Source of the DNA: Cohnella fermenti
GTDB lineage: Bacteria > Bacillota > Bacilli > Paenibacillales > Paenibacillaceae
Assembly: GCF_004801405.1 (NCBI RefSeq)
Contig: NZ_SSOB01000016.1
Location: 1-64,000, forward strand
Length of the DNA: 64,000 bases
Reading direction: 5' to 3'
Made by a program: the position numbers and the translations under genes. Shown here in pieces: positions 1 to 7,318 of the stretch. Numbering within the stretch: the stretch's first letter is position 1; every line of letters begins with the position of its first letter. The notes beneath the pieces were generated by a model. That model ran no database searches, was not told the DNA's origin, and saw only the letters and a program-made list of their open reading frames with translations.

Positions 1-24
1 ACGTGAAGGTGACAAATTACCCTG

Positions 25-50
25 AGCCTGAACAACCTTGTTGTCAGGCT
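25..50. other. Isolated hairpin near the window edge
   Basis: An inverted repeat pairs AGCCTG with CAGGCT, with an inner ACAAC/GTTGT stem, one bulged A and a CTT loop. No T-run follows on either strand and no gene is visible between 1 and 98, so the role is unknown. It may belong to the 3' end of a transcript from outside the window. Confidence 0.4.
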
Positions 51-98
51 GGCGTCTTTAGGCGCAGTTTGGCAACAAGGGGTTATACCCCAAGAGCA

Positions 99-121
99 AA
101 CCACCCGTTGGACGGGTGGTT
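99..121 (-). terminator. Probable intrinsic terminator of the 144-392 gene
   Basis: Perfect 10-bp arms AACCACCCGT and ACGGGTGGTT flank a 3-nt loop, 22 bp beyond the stop of the minus-strand gene. On the minus strand the hairpin is followed by a short, imperfect T-rich tail (TTTGCTCTT), so termination may be moderate. Confidence 0.6.
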
Positions 122-143
122 ATGATTGTTGTCTTCCGGCGGC

Positions 144-392
144 TTATGCGGCGGCAATCGTGCGGATCACGCGGATGCCTCTGTGTTCCAGGAACTGCTC
201 GAGTTCGCCGACCAGGTCCGCCAGTTCGTCCTGCAAGCTTCGGAGCTGCGTGTAGCCGAGGGTTGTCATCCGGTCGATGCTGCACTGCGGGATCTGCTGC
301 GATTCAATGGAGGCTCCCAGCCGTTCCAGATCGAATTCGCTCCTCCAATCCATTGCCGCCAGGGAAATCTCAACCGTCGATAAACTCTCCAT
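144..392 (-). CDS. Small conserved-looking hypothetical protein (82 aa)
   Basis: I do not recognise the family. The start is chosen at the ATG at 392 rather than the ATG at 410, because a strong ribosome-binding site (GGAGAGGAG) lies 7 nt before it and would otherwise be inside the coding region. The protein is acidic to neutral, lacks membrane segments, and ends in a helix-prone stretch rich in Leu/Glu (LQDELADLVGELEQFLEHRG), which suggests a small helical protein. It is transcribed away from dacF, and a hairpin at 99-121 follows its stop. A -10-like TATACT (minus strand, 431-436) sits a short distance upstream. Function unknown. Confidence 0.6.
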   Translation of the reverse strand: MESLSTVEISLAAMDWRSEFDLERLGASIESQQIPQCSIDRMTTLGYTQLRSLQDELADLVGELEQFLEHRGIRVIRTIAAA

Positions 393-622
393 ATGCAGGC
401 TCCTCTCCATATTTTCTCTCTTTTTTTGTCAGTATACACGCTGAAAGTAAATGGATGGAAGTAGGTATGTCAGGTGTATGTAAAATAATGTTGAAAAAAA
501 TGATTATTTGCAGAAAAGCAACCGTTTACATAAGGCAATGAGCGGCAAATGGCGGATGGAGCGGCGGAGAACGAACGAGGGGAGCCTTAAGCGCCGGAAG
601 CCGCGGAAGCATGGGGAACGTG
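393..622. other. AT-rich divergent intergenic region
   Basis: The gap between the minus-strand small gene and dacF is about 320 bp. Its 415-540 part is markedly more AT-rich than the surroundings and carries a minus-strand TATACT (431-436), a plausible -10 for the small gene, without a convincing -35. I see no gene or RNA in it. The dacF promoter candidate lies at 623-651. Confidence 0.5.
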
Positions 623-651
623 GAATATTTTGTTTTTCCCCAGGGAACAAT
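623..651 (+). promoter_or_regulatory. Candidate sigma-F promoter of dacF
   Basis: GAATA (623-627) and GGGAACAAT (643-651) are separated by exactly 15 bp. The sigma-F consensus is GyATA-N15-GGnnAnAnT: the -10 matches at every fixed position and the -35 at four of five. dacF is a known sigma-F target in B. subtilis, so context supports the call; it has not been tested here. Confidence 0.6.
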
Positions 652-713
652 AGAGAGAAGAAGACACCATAGCCTGCCTTACCGGCATCTGGAGAGGGGA
701 AAATCGAACACCC

Positions 714-1931
714 ATGCACAACAAGAGACACCGCAGATGGGCCCGTCCTCTGACGATCGCTGCCCTGACCTTCGCGCTCGCGGCTTCGGCCGTCCAAGCT
801 CCCGCCCACGCGGAGGAAGCTACGCCGCCGTCCAAGTCCGCCGCTCCGCAGACCGATCTGACCGGCTCCGCCCGTTCCGCCATTCTGATGGATGCGGACA
901 GCGGCACGGTCATCTTCGAGAAGAACAGCACGGCTGCATTGCCTCCGGCCAGCATTACCAAAATCATGACGATGCTGCTCGTGATGGAGGCGCTCGACGA
1001 AGGCTCGATCAAGCTGACGGACAAGGTGCAGGCGAGCGAATACGCGGCGTCGATGGGGGGCTCGCAGATCTTCCTCGAGCCCGGCGAGCAGATGACGGTC
1101 GAGGACATGCTGAAGGGAGTGGCGCTCGCCTCCGGCAACGACGCATCGGTCGCCCTGGCGGAGAAGCTGGCCGGCAGCGAGGAGGAATTCGTCAAGCGGA
1201 TGAACGCGAAGGCGAAGGAGCTCGGCATGACCAGCACACACTTCGTCAACTGCAACGGCTTGCCGGCACAGGGGCACGTCTCGTCCGCCAGGGACATCGC
1301 GCTCATGAGCCGGGAGCTGCTGAAGCACGAAGAGATTACGAAGTATACGGGACTCTACCAGGACTATCTGCGCAAGGATCAGCCGAAGCCGTTCTGGCTC
1401 GTCAACACGAACAAGCTGGTGCGGTTCTACACCGGCGCGGACGGGCTGAAGACGGGCTACACCGGGGAAGCGAAGTTCTGCTTGTCCGCCACGGCCAAAC
1501 GCGACAATCTGCGGCTGATCGCCGTCGTGATGGGGGAACCGAACACGAAGACGCGCAATGCCGAGGTGTCGAAGCTGTTCGATTACGCGTTCGCGCAGTT
1601 CACGAACGTTCCGATCTACAAGAAGGGCGACACGATCGGCACGCTGCAAGTGCAGAAGGGAGCCGTGGCCAAGCTGCCGATCGTCGCGAAGCACTCGTAC
1701 AGCGTGCTTGTCCGCAAGGGCGACGCGAAGGGAGACATCCGGCATGAGCTGGTGCTCGACAAGAAGGTGGAGGCGCCGGTCAAGGCGGGCCAGCAAGTCG
1801 GCAAGCTGATCGTGTATCGCGGCGGCGACGTGATGAACGAGTTCCCGATCGAAGCGCCGGCATCCGTGGACCGCGCCGGTTGGTGGAAGCTGTTCAAGCG
1901 CTCGACGGGCAAGCTGTTCCTGAACGAATAA
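714..1931 (+). CDS. dacF: D-alanyl-D-alanine carboxypeptidase DacF
   Basis: A low-molecular-weight penicillin-binding protein (S11 family) of 405 residues that removes the terminal D-Ala from peptidoglycan pentapeptides outside the membrane. A Sec signal peptide (about 1-33, ending AHA) precedes the catalytic domain. The three active-site motifs are present: SxxK as SITK (Ser80, Lys83), SGN (140-142) and KTG (246-248). The C-terminal 110 residues form the usual beta-rich PBP5 C-terminal domain and end near a hydrophobic/basic segment. The position directly before spoIIAA-spoIIAB-sigF is the classic dacF arrangement, so a forespore role in trimming spore peptidoglycan is inferred. A sigma-F-like promoter lies upstream and a terminator follows, before the separate spoIIA promoter. 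Confidence 0.95.
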   Translation: MHNKRHRRWARPLTIAALTFALAASAVQAPAHAEEATPPSKSAAPQTDLTGSARSAILMDADSGTVIFEKNSTAALPPASITKIMTMLLVMEALDEGSIKLTDKVQASEYAASMGGSQIFLEPGEQMTVEDMLKGVALASGNDASVALAEKLAGSEEEFVKRMNAKAKELGMTSTHFVNCNGLPAQGHVSSARDIALMSRELLKHEEITKYTGLYQDYLRKDQPKPFWLVNTNKLVRFYTGADGLKTGYTGEAKFCLSATAKRDNLRLIAVVMGEPNTKTRNAEVSKLFDYAFAQFTNVPIYKKGDTIGTLQVQKGAVAKLPIVAKHSYSVLVRKGDAKGDIRHELVLDKKVEAPVKAGQQVGKLIVYRGGDVMNEFPIEAPASVDRAGWWKLFKRSTGKLFLNE

Positions 1932-1976
1932 GAGCTGACTGATCCGGCAACCGTTCGGGATTCGGCGGCGAACGGC

Positions 1977-2010
1977 AAGAGGCGTCAACCGCGCCTCTTT
2001 GCTGTATTTT
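1977..2010 (+). terminator. Terminator between dacF and spoIIA
   Basis: AAGAGGCG (1977-1984) pairs with CGCCTCTT (1992-1999), followed by a T-rich tail (TTTGCTGTATTTTG). It separates dacF from the spoIIA promoter, although read-through would extend dacF transcripts into spoIIA as in B. subtilis. Confidence 0.6.
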
Positions 2011-2048
2011 GTCGGGGGGAAGGGGCTAGCTTCTAGTTTTGTCGGGGG

Positions 2049-2078
2049 GCAGGAATGGAATTCGGCTTCGTAGAATTG
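2049..2078 (+). promoter_or_regulatory. Candidate sigma-H promoter of the spoIIA operon
   Basis: GCAGGAATG (2049-2057) and GTAGAATTG (2070-2078) are spaced by 12 bp. The sigma-H consensus is RnAGGAwWW-N11-12-RnnGAATww; all core bases (AGGA and GAAT) match. The spoIIA operon of B. subtilis is transcribed by sigma-H RNA polymerase with Spo0A~P, so this is in the expected place, about 60 bp before the spoIIAA start. Confidence 0.7.
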
Positions 2079-2137
2079 AGATAACGGTAAGCCGGAGGCG
2101 TTGCACCGCCGTTGGTACATGATGGGGAGGGATCGGC

Positions 2138-2491
2138 GTGAGCTTGCAGGTGGAATTGGAGCAGCATCGGAACGTGCTGGTTGTCAGATTGAGAGGGGAA
2201 TTGGACCATCATACGGCGGATATCGTCCGCTTCAAGATGGAGGATGCGATTCTGAGAGGCCGTGTGGATCATGTCGTTCTGAGCCTCAAAGACTTGCAGT
2301 TCATGGACAGCTCGGGTCTGGGGGTTATCCTCGGAAGATACAAGCTGATCAAGGGCCGCGGGGGCAAAATGGTCGTCTGCGACGTGCATGCGGGAGTGAA
2401 GCGGCTGTTCGAGCTGTCCGGCTTGTTCAAGATCATGTCGTTCTACGAGACCGAGCGGTCGGCTCTGGCCGGATTGGAGGTCGTATCATGA
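2138..2491 (+). CDS. spoIIAA: Anti-sigma-F factor antagonist SpoIIAA
   Basis: A STAS-domain protein of 117 residues that, when dephosphorylated, binds SpoIIAB and frees sigma-F in the forespore. The phosphorylation site is visible as MDSSGLG with Ser58 at the same position as in B. subtilis. The start is GTG with a GGGAGG ribosome-binding site 7 nt upstream. The stop overlaps the start of spoIIAB (ATGA), which suggests translational coupling and fixed stoichiometry. It is the first gene of the three-gene spoIIA operon under a sigma-H-like promoter. Length and neighbourhood are standard. Confidence 0.97.
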   Translation: MSLQVELEQHRNVLVVRLRGELDHHTADIVRFKMEDAILRGRVDHVVLSLKDLQFMDSSGLGVILGRYKLIKGRGGKMVVCDVHAGVKRLFELSGLFKIMSFYETERSALAGLEVVS

Positions 2492-2934
2492 GTGCAAGCA
2501 ACTTCATGAAGCTGAGCTTCGCCAGCCGTTCGCAGAACGAGGGCTTCGCCCGCGTGGCGGTGGCCGCGTTCGTCTCCCAGATGGACCCGACGCTGGATCT
2601 GCTGAACGACATCAAGACCGTCGTGTCGGAGGCGGTGACGAATTCGATCATTCACGGCTACGAGAACAAGCCGGAAGGCGTCGTGCTGCTCGAGGCCGAG
2701 ATCGACGGGGATACGGTGACGATCACCGTGTCGGACGAAGGCCGCGGCATCGAGGACATCGACCTGGCCCGCCAGCCGCTCTATACGTCGCGTCCGGAGC
2801 TGGAGCGCAGCGGCATGGGCTTCACGATTATCGAGAATTTCATGGATGAGCTGGATGTCAGCAGCGAACCCGGCAAGGGCACCCGTCTTCGCATGAAAAA
2901 ACGCATCGAATCCAAGAAGGCGCTGTTCAACTAA
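2488..2934 (+). CDS. spoIIAB: Anti-sigma-F factor and SpoIIAA kinase SpoIIAB
   Basis: A serine kinase/anti-sigma factor of 148 residues with the GHKL ATPase fold. The N-box ([13 protein letters not shown]), the G1 box (DEGRGI) and the G2-type GMGF segment are all visible. It binds and blocks sigma-F and phosphorylates SpoIIAA on its serine. The start is the ATG at 2488, overlapping the spoIIAA stop by 4 nt; the open frame extends further upstream inside spoIIAA, but that part does not resemble the family. sigF follows 25 bp later. No anomalies. Confidence 0.97.
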   Translation: MSASNFMKLSFASRSQNEGFARVAVAAFVSQMDPTLDLLNDIKTVVSEAVTNSIIHGYENKPEGVVLLEAEIDGDTVTITVSDEGRGIEDIDLARQPLYTSRPELERSGMGFTIIENFMDELDVSSEPGKGTRLRMKKRIESKKALFN

Positions 2935-2959
2935 ATACCGCGCGGCAGGGGTTGGAGCA

Positions 2960-3718
2960 ATGGAAATCGAATGGAAGCGAACGTCGCCGCAAGGATATCT
3001 GGACGATTCCGAAGTCAAGCGTCTGATCGCGCTCAGCCAATCCGGCGACGGAACGGCTCGCGACACGCTTGTCTCCAGCAACATTCGGCTCGTCTGGTCC
3101 GTCGTCCAGCGCTTCTCGGGAAGGGGATACGACTCGGAGGACCTGTTCCAGATCGGGTGCATCGGCCTGCTGAAGGCGGTCGACAAGTTCGATCTCAGCT
3201 ACGACGTGAAGTTCTCGACGTACGCCGTGCCGATGATCATCGGGGAGATCCAGCGGTTCCTGCGGGATGACGGGACACTTAAGGTGAGCCGCTCGCTGAA
3301 GGAGATGGCGAACCGGGTCCGCAAGGCGAAGGACGAGCTGTCCAAGCGCAACGGACGGCAGCCGACAATCGGCGAGGTGGCGGAGGAGCTTGGGGTGACG
3401 CCGGAAGAGATCGTGTTCGCCCAGGAGGCGAACAAGCCGCCGACGTCCATCCACGAGACGGTGTTCGAGAACGACGGCGATCCGATTACGCTGATGGACC
3501 AGATCGCGGACGACACGCAGGAGAAGTGGTTCGACAAGCTGGCGTTGACGCAAGCGATACAAGGCTTGAGCGAGCGCGAGAGGCTTATCGTGTTCTTAAG
3601 GTACTTCCGCGACCAGACGCAGTCCGAGGTGGCCAGCCGGCTCGGAATCTCGCAGGTTCAGGTCAGCCGCCTTGAGAAAAAAATACTGCAGAGCATCAAA
3701 GAACAGATCGCGCAATGA
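2960..3718 (+). CDS. sigF: RNA polymerase sigma-F factor
   Basis: The first forespore-specific sigma factor, 252 residues (family about 250). Region 2 contains the conserved core-binding and -10 recognition stretch around SEDLFQIGCIGLLKAVDKFD. Region 3 is followed by region 4 with a helix-turn-helix (QSEVASRLGISQVQVSRLEKKI) for -35 recognition. It is the third gene of the spoIIA operon, held inactive by SpoIIAB until asymmetric division. It should act on the promoter candidates before dacF and possibly ytfI in this window. A strong terminator closes the operon. Confidence 0.98.
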   Translation: MEIEWKRTSPQGYLDDSEVKRLIALSQSGDGTARDTLVSSNIRLVWSVVQRFSGRGYDSEDLFQIGCIGLLKAVDKFDLSYDVKFSTYAVPMIIGEIQRFLRDDGTLKVSRSLKEMANRVRKAKDELSKRNGRQPTIGEVAEELGVTPEEIVFAQEANKPPTSIHETVFENDGDPITLMDQIADDTQEKWFDKLALTQAIQGLSERERLIVFLRYFRDQTQSEVASRLGISQVQVSRLEKKILQSIKEQIAQ

Positions 3719-3726
3719 GCGGCCGG

Positions 3727-3772
3727 CCGTTCGGTCCGGGTTCCTTCGGGAGCTTGGACCGGACGGTTTTTT
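3727..3772 (+). terminator. Intrinsic terminator of the spoIIA operon
   Basis: CCGTTCGGTCC (3727-3737) pairs with GGACCGGACGG (3756-3766) with a single G-T pair, followed by six T residues. It lies 9 bp after the sigF stop. Confidence 0.85.
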
Positions 3773-3786
3773 GTTGATTTTTGCCG

Positions 3787-3816
3787 GAGTACGGCAGCTC
3801 TGTTTGCTTCATACTA
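3787..3816 (+). promoter_or_regulatory. Candidate sigma-G promoter of the spoVA genes
   Basis: CATACTA (3810-3816) is a perfect sigma-G -10 element. GAGTA (3787-3791), 18 bp upstream, is a partial match to the GmATR -35. spoVA is transcribed by sigma-G in B. subtilis, which fits the location about 80 bp before spoVAA. Confidence 0.5.
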
Positions 3817-3892
3817 CTGGCAAGGATGGGCCGAAGCGGCGGCAATGGAACAATCGCGATCGCGGATCGCGCCGAAGAGGGGAGCGGAGCGG

Positions 3893-4522
3893 ATGGAGAC
3901 GACCGTCTACTTGCGTCTTAAGCGCAGAATTGTCATCAAGCAAGGAGCCGAGGTGCGGCTGGGGGACATCGCGCGAATCGTCGCGGAGCCCGAGCTGGAG
4001 CGGAAGCTTGCGGCGCTCTCGCTCCTTCGGGTGCGGCCGAACGACGGCGACCGGCTGATCGTCGATATGCTGCACATCGTGCGCTGCATCCGGCAGGCGG
4101 CGCCGGGCGTTGCGATCGAGACGTACGGGGAGCCGCACGTGCTCGTCGAGGTTACGAAGAGCGGGCAGCAGAAGCCGCGGAAGATCGCGCTTGCGCTTGC
4201 GTGGCTGCTGCTGTTCTTCGGGTCCGGCATGACGATCGTCAACTTCCATGCGGACGTGAACATGCCCGAGGTGCAGCGGCGGGTCGTCGAGCTGCTCACC
4301 GGAAGCGGCGACCGGCATCCGTGGCTGTTCCAGATTCCGTATTCGATCGGCGTCGGGCTCGGCATGCTGCTGTTCTTCAATCGGCTGTTCCGCAAGCGGA
4401 GAAGCGACGAGCCCAATCCGCTCGAGGTGGAGATGTTCATGTACCAGGAGAACGTCAACCATTACGTCATCACGGACGAATTCCGCAAGAAGCAGGAGCG
4501 GGAGCCGGGAGGTCCGATATGA
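3893..4522 (+). CDS. spoVAA: Stage V sporulation protein AA
   Basis: SpoVAA takes part in uptake of Ca-dipicolinic acid into the forespore and its release at germination, and acts at the spore inner membrane. The 209-residue product has an N-terminal soluble ligand-binding-like domain (about 1-95). Two membrane segments follow, around IALALAWLLLFFGSGMTIV and PYSIGVGLGMLLFFN, and the C-terminus is charged. The ATG at 3893 (METTVYLR) is preferred because a GGAG-rich ribosome-binding site precedes it; an in-frame ATG at 3845 would add 16 residues unlike the family. The stop overlaps spoVAB. Confidence 0.9.
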   Translation: METTVYLRLKRRIVIKQGAEVRLGDIARIVAEPELERKLAALSLLRVRPNDGDRLIVDMLHIVRCIRQAAPGVAIETYGEPHVLVEVTKSGQQKPRKIALALAWLLLFFGSGMTIVNFHADVNMPEVQRRVVELLTGSGDRHPWLFQIPYSIGVGLGMLLFFNRLFRKRRSDEPNPLEVEMFMYQENVNHYVITDEFRKKQEREPGGPI

Positions 4523-4947
4523 TGGGGGCGGTCGGGCTGACGCTTGTCGTTCTCGTCGCGCTGGCCGGAGGGTTCGCGGTGGGGAGCGCGTTCATCGCGC
4601 TGCTCATCGTGCTTGACCTGATCCCCCGGCTCGTGCAGATCACGAGGGCGCATCGGCGCTCCGAGGTGTTCGAATCCGCGCTTCTGGCGGGGGCGGTGTA
4701 TTGGTGCTGCGCGGACTTCTTCGGCTGGACGTTCGCGCTGCCGAAGGCGGTGCTGCTCGTGCCCGCCGTTCTGCAAGGGGTGTTCGTCGGCATGATGTCG
4801 GCCGCGCTGACGGAAGTTCTGAACGTGATCCCGATTCTGACGAAGCAGCTCGGGCTCAAGCGATACCTGTTCGCGCTGCTCATTGCGCTGGTTCTCGGCA
4901 AGACGACCGGATCTCTCGTGGATTGGCTCATATTGCAACCTAGATAG
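4519..4947 (+). CDS. spoVAB: Stage V sporulation protein AB
   Basis: A 142-residue integral membrane protein of the SpoVA set with four to five hydrophobic helices and conserved-looking segments (ALTEVLNVIPILTKQLG). It starts at the ATG overlapping the spoVAA stop, with GGGAGG upstream. In B. subtilis spoVAB is followed by spoVAC, AD, AEb and AEa; here spoVAF follows directly, so the core DPA-channel genes must be elsewhere or absent. Function in Ca-DPA movement is inferred from the family. Confidence 0.9.
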   Translation: MMGAVGLTLVVLVALAGGFAVGSAFIALLIVLDLIPRLVQITRAHRRSEVFESALLAGAVYWCCADFFGWTFALPKAVLLVPAVLQGVFVGMMSAALTEVLNVIPILTKQLGLKRYLFALLIALVLGKTTGSLVDWLILQPR

Positions 4948-4971
4948 CGAACACCAAGGAGGAGATCGTAC

Positions 4972-7149
4972 ATGGAGACGAACGAGCGTGGAAGCATGGA
5001 CCTGTCCGCGGAGGACAACAACCGTCACGGGGCCGTGGACCTGCATGAGCATGGCGAGGAGGGGCGCAACGAGCACGGAATGGTCATTCCGAAGCCGATC
5101 GGCGCGCCGAGGAAACGCGAAGCGAAGGAGCGATCGGAACGGGAGAGCCGCCTGCGCGCGGAACGGGAGCTGGAGCGGGAATGGGCGAGCGGGCTGGAGC
5201 GGGAACGGGATTGGGAGCGCGTACGGGAGCGGGGACCGGAACGAGGGGATGAAGAGGAACGAGGCCGGGAGCAGGGGAGAGATTCGGAACGGAGAGCGGA
5301 TGGGGAACCGGACTGGGAACGAAGTGGGAATGGGGATCTGGATTGGGAACGGAGCGCGCATGAGGGGCGGGATTGGGAACGGAGCGTGCATGAGGGGCGG
5401 GATTGGGAACGGGGAGCGGATGAGGATCGGGGAGATGAGAATCGGGTATGGGATCAGAGAACGGATGGAGATCGAGGACAGGAGCGGCGGCGGGAGATCG
5501 ACGAGGAACGGGGACGGGGGAAGCAGCGGGGCCGGGAACGAGACAATGAGCGGGCGGAGAGGCATAAGGGGCACGCACAAGATGGGAGGCGCGAGGAGGA
5601 CGCCAAGGCGGAGCCTGGCAGCTTCAGCGCCGGCGGCGACGGCGAGGTCAAGCCGGAGGATCGCATTCCGGACCGGATCGACGAATGGCTCGAGAAGCTG
5701 AAGAAGGAGAGCGGCCTGGATACCAGCTTCGATGTGCAGGTCCGGCAGATGACGTTCGGGCATAAGCGGACAGGGATTCTGTTCCTTAGTCCCTTCGCGA
5801 AGGATACGGCCTTGACGGAGATTCTCAAGCGGCTGAGCCAGCTCGATCCGGAATCGTTCCGGCACGGCAGCAGCGCGCTCAAGACGTTCTTCGAGTTCTA
5901 TCTTCCGGCGATTCAGGTGACGGTGACGAGGTCGATGTCGAAGCTGATCGAGGAAGTAATGATCGGCAACACGGCGTTCTATGTCGATGGGGAGAGCGCC
6001 GCCCTGATCATCGATGCGAAGCAGTACCCCGCTCGCACGCCGGACGAGCCGGTGCTCGAGAAGGTTGTCCGGGGGAGCAAGGACGGCTTCACGGAGACGC
6101 TGCTGACGAATGTGGCGCTCATTCGCCGAAGGCTGCGCGATCCGCATCTCCGCTTCGAGATTCTGAAGGTCGGCACCCGGACGCAGACGGATGTCGCGAT
6201 CGGCTACGTCGAGGACATCGCCGACGCCAAGCTCGTCGAGGCGCTGCGGGACAAGATCCAGGCGGTCAACATCGACGGCATTCCGCTCGGCGACAAGCAG
6301 CTTGAGGAGATGACCGTCAAGACCGACTGGAACCCGTTCCCGCTCGTTCGGTATTCCGAACGGCCGGACGTCGTCGCTTCGCACCTGATGAACGGAAGCG
6401 TTACGGTTGTCGTGGACACGTCGCCCAGCGTGATTCTGCTGCCGACGACGTTCTTCGATCTGGTGCAGCACGCGGAAGAGAACAGGCAGAACGCCTTTAT
6501 CGGGACTTACTTGCGCTGGGTCCGTTTTTTCGGCATATTGTCTTCGATCTTCCTGCTCCCGCTCTGGTTCCTGTTCGCCGAGAATCCGGAGCTGCGGCCG
6601 CACTGGCTCTGGTTCCTCGGGGCGGATAAGACGGGCGATCTGCCGCTCATTCTCCAGTTCTTGATGGTGGAGATCGGGGTCGATCTGATGCGGCTGGCCG
6701 CGGTCCATACGCCGTCCCCGCTCGTGACCGCCATGTCGCTCGTCTCCGCGATTCTCGTCGGCGACATCGCCGTCAAGACGGGCTTGTTCATCAACGAGGT
6801 CATCCTGTACATGGCGGTCGCTGCAATCGGCATGTTCGCCACGCCCAGCTATGAGCTCGGCCTTGCCAATCGGATCGTGCGTCTGGTGCTGCTGCTGGCC
6901 GCGTTCGCCTTCCAGGCGCCCGGGCTGGTCGTCGCGGCGACGGTTATCTTCATCTGGCTGGCCTTGACGCGCTCGTTCAATTCGCCGTACCTGTGGCCGC
7001 TGATTCCGTTTAATGCGGGAGCGATGCTGGCGATTCTGCTGCGCCGACCGTTGCCCAAGAACCGCTACCGTCCGTCAATCAACCGCCCGAAGCAGAACCG
7101 CAAGCAGCCGTTCGGGCACCGGGGCGGCGAAGCGGGAGCCGGCAGTTAA
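4972..7149 (+). CDS. spoVAF: GerA-family spore germination protein SpoVAF with a long charged extension
   Basis: The C-terminal 490 or so residues are a GerA/SpoVAF-type protein: a cytoplasmic domain (about 226-510) followed by four to six membrane helices from about residue 515 (WVRFFGILSSIFLLPLWFLF onwards) and a basic tail. Such proteins sit in the spore inner membrane and modulate germinant-receptor signalling. The first 225 residues are unusual: a low-complexity, Arg/Glu/Asp/Trp-rich stretch, almost pure purine in the coding strand, which includes five 10-residue repeats of the DWERSxHEGR type. The start is firm (AAGGAGGAG 7 nt before the ATG), so the extension should be translated unless internal initiation occurs. 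Normal family length is near 490-500. Confidence 0.88.
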   Translation: METNERGSMDLSAEDNNRHGAVDLHEHGEEGRNEHGMVIPKPIGAPRKREAKERSERESRLRAERELEREWASGLERERDWERVRERGPERGDEEERGREQGRDSERRADGEPDWERSGNGDLDWERSAHEGRDWERSVHEGRDWERGADEDRGDENRVWDQRTDGDRGQERRREIDEERGRGKQRGRERDNERAERHKGHAQDGRREEDAKAEPGSFSAGGDGEVKPEDRIPDRIDEWLEKLKKESGLDTSFDVQVRQMTFGHKRTGILFLSPFAKDTALTEILKRLSQLDPESFRHGSSALKTFFEFYLPAIQVTVTRSMSKLIEEVMIGNTAFYVDGESAALIIDAKQYPARTPDEPVLEKVVRGSKDGFTETLLTNVALIRRRLRDPHLRFEILKVGTRTQTDVAIGYVEDIADAKLVEALRDKIQAVNIDGIPLGDKQLEEMTVKTDWNPFPLVRYSERPDVVASHLMNGSVTVVVDTSPSVILLPTTFFDLVQHAEENRQNAFIGTYLRWVRFFGILSSIFLLPLWFLFAENPELRPHWLWFLGADKTGDLPLILQFLMVEIGVDLMRLAAVHTPSPLVTAMSLVSAILVGDIAVKTGLFINEVILYMAVAAIGMFATPSYELGLANRIVRLVLLLAAFAFQAPGLVVAATVIFIWLALTRSFNSPYLWPLIPFNAGAMLAILLRRPLPKNRYRPSINRPKQNRKQPFGHRGGEAGAGS
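5281..5430 (+). repeat. 30-bp tandem repeat inside spoVAF (5 copies)
   Basis: Five consecutive 30-bp units start at 5281, 5311, 5341, 5371 and 5401. Each begins with a version of GATTGGGAACGG and is in frame with spoVAF (residues 104-153). Units 3 and 4 are almost identical; the outer ones are more diverged. They encode DWERSAHEGR-like decapeptides. Confidence 0.9.
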
Positions 7150-7318
7150 CCGAGATTGGAACGGATGTTCAAAGAAACGAATGCAAATGTTCTTGCAAAT
7201 CCTCCATTTCCCGCGCGAGTCGGATCGGATATACTAGGGAATATCTTGCGCACAACCGGACCGTGACTCACTGCGGTCGACACGAATCCGATCTTATTCG
7301 CCAAAGGAGATAACAAGA

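Noticed and set aside
504..2120. A 538-codon minus-strand frame opposite dacF
   Set aside because: Shadow of dacF in a GC-rich genome; no ribosome-binding site and no recognisable domain.
4462..6708. A 748-codon minus-strand frame opposite spoVAB-spoVAF
   Set aside because: Long antisense frames are expected opposite GC-rich, purine-biased coding DNA; it has Pro/Arg/His-rich nonsense composition and covers a well-supported gene.
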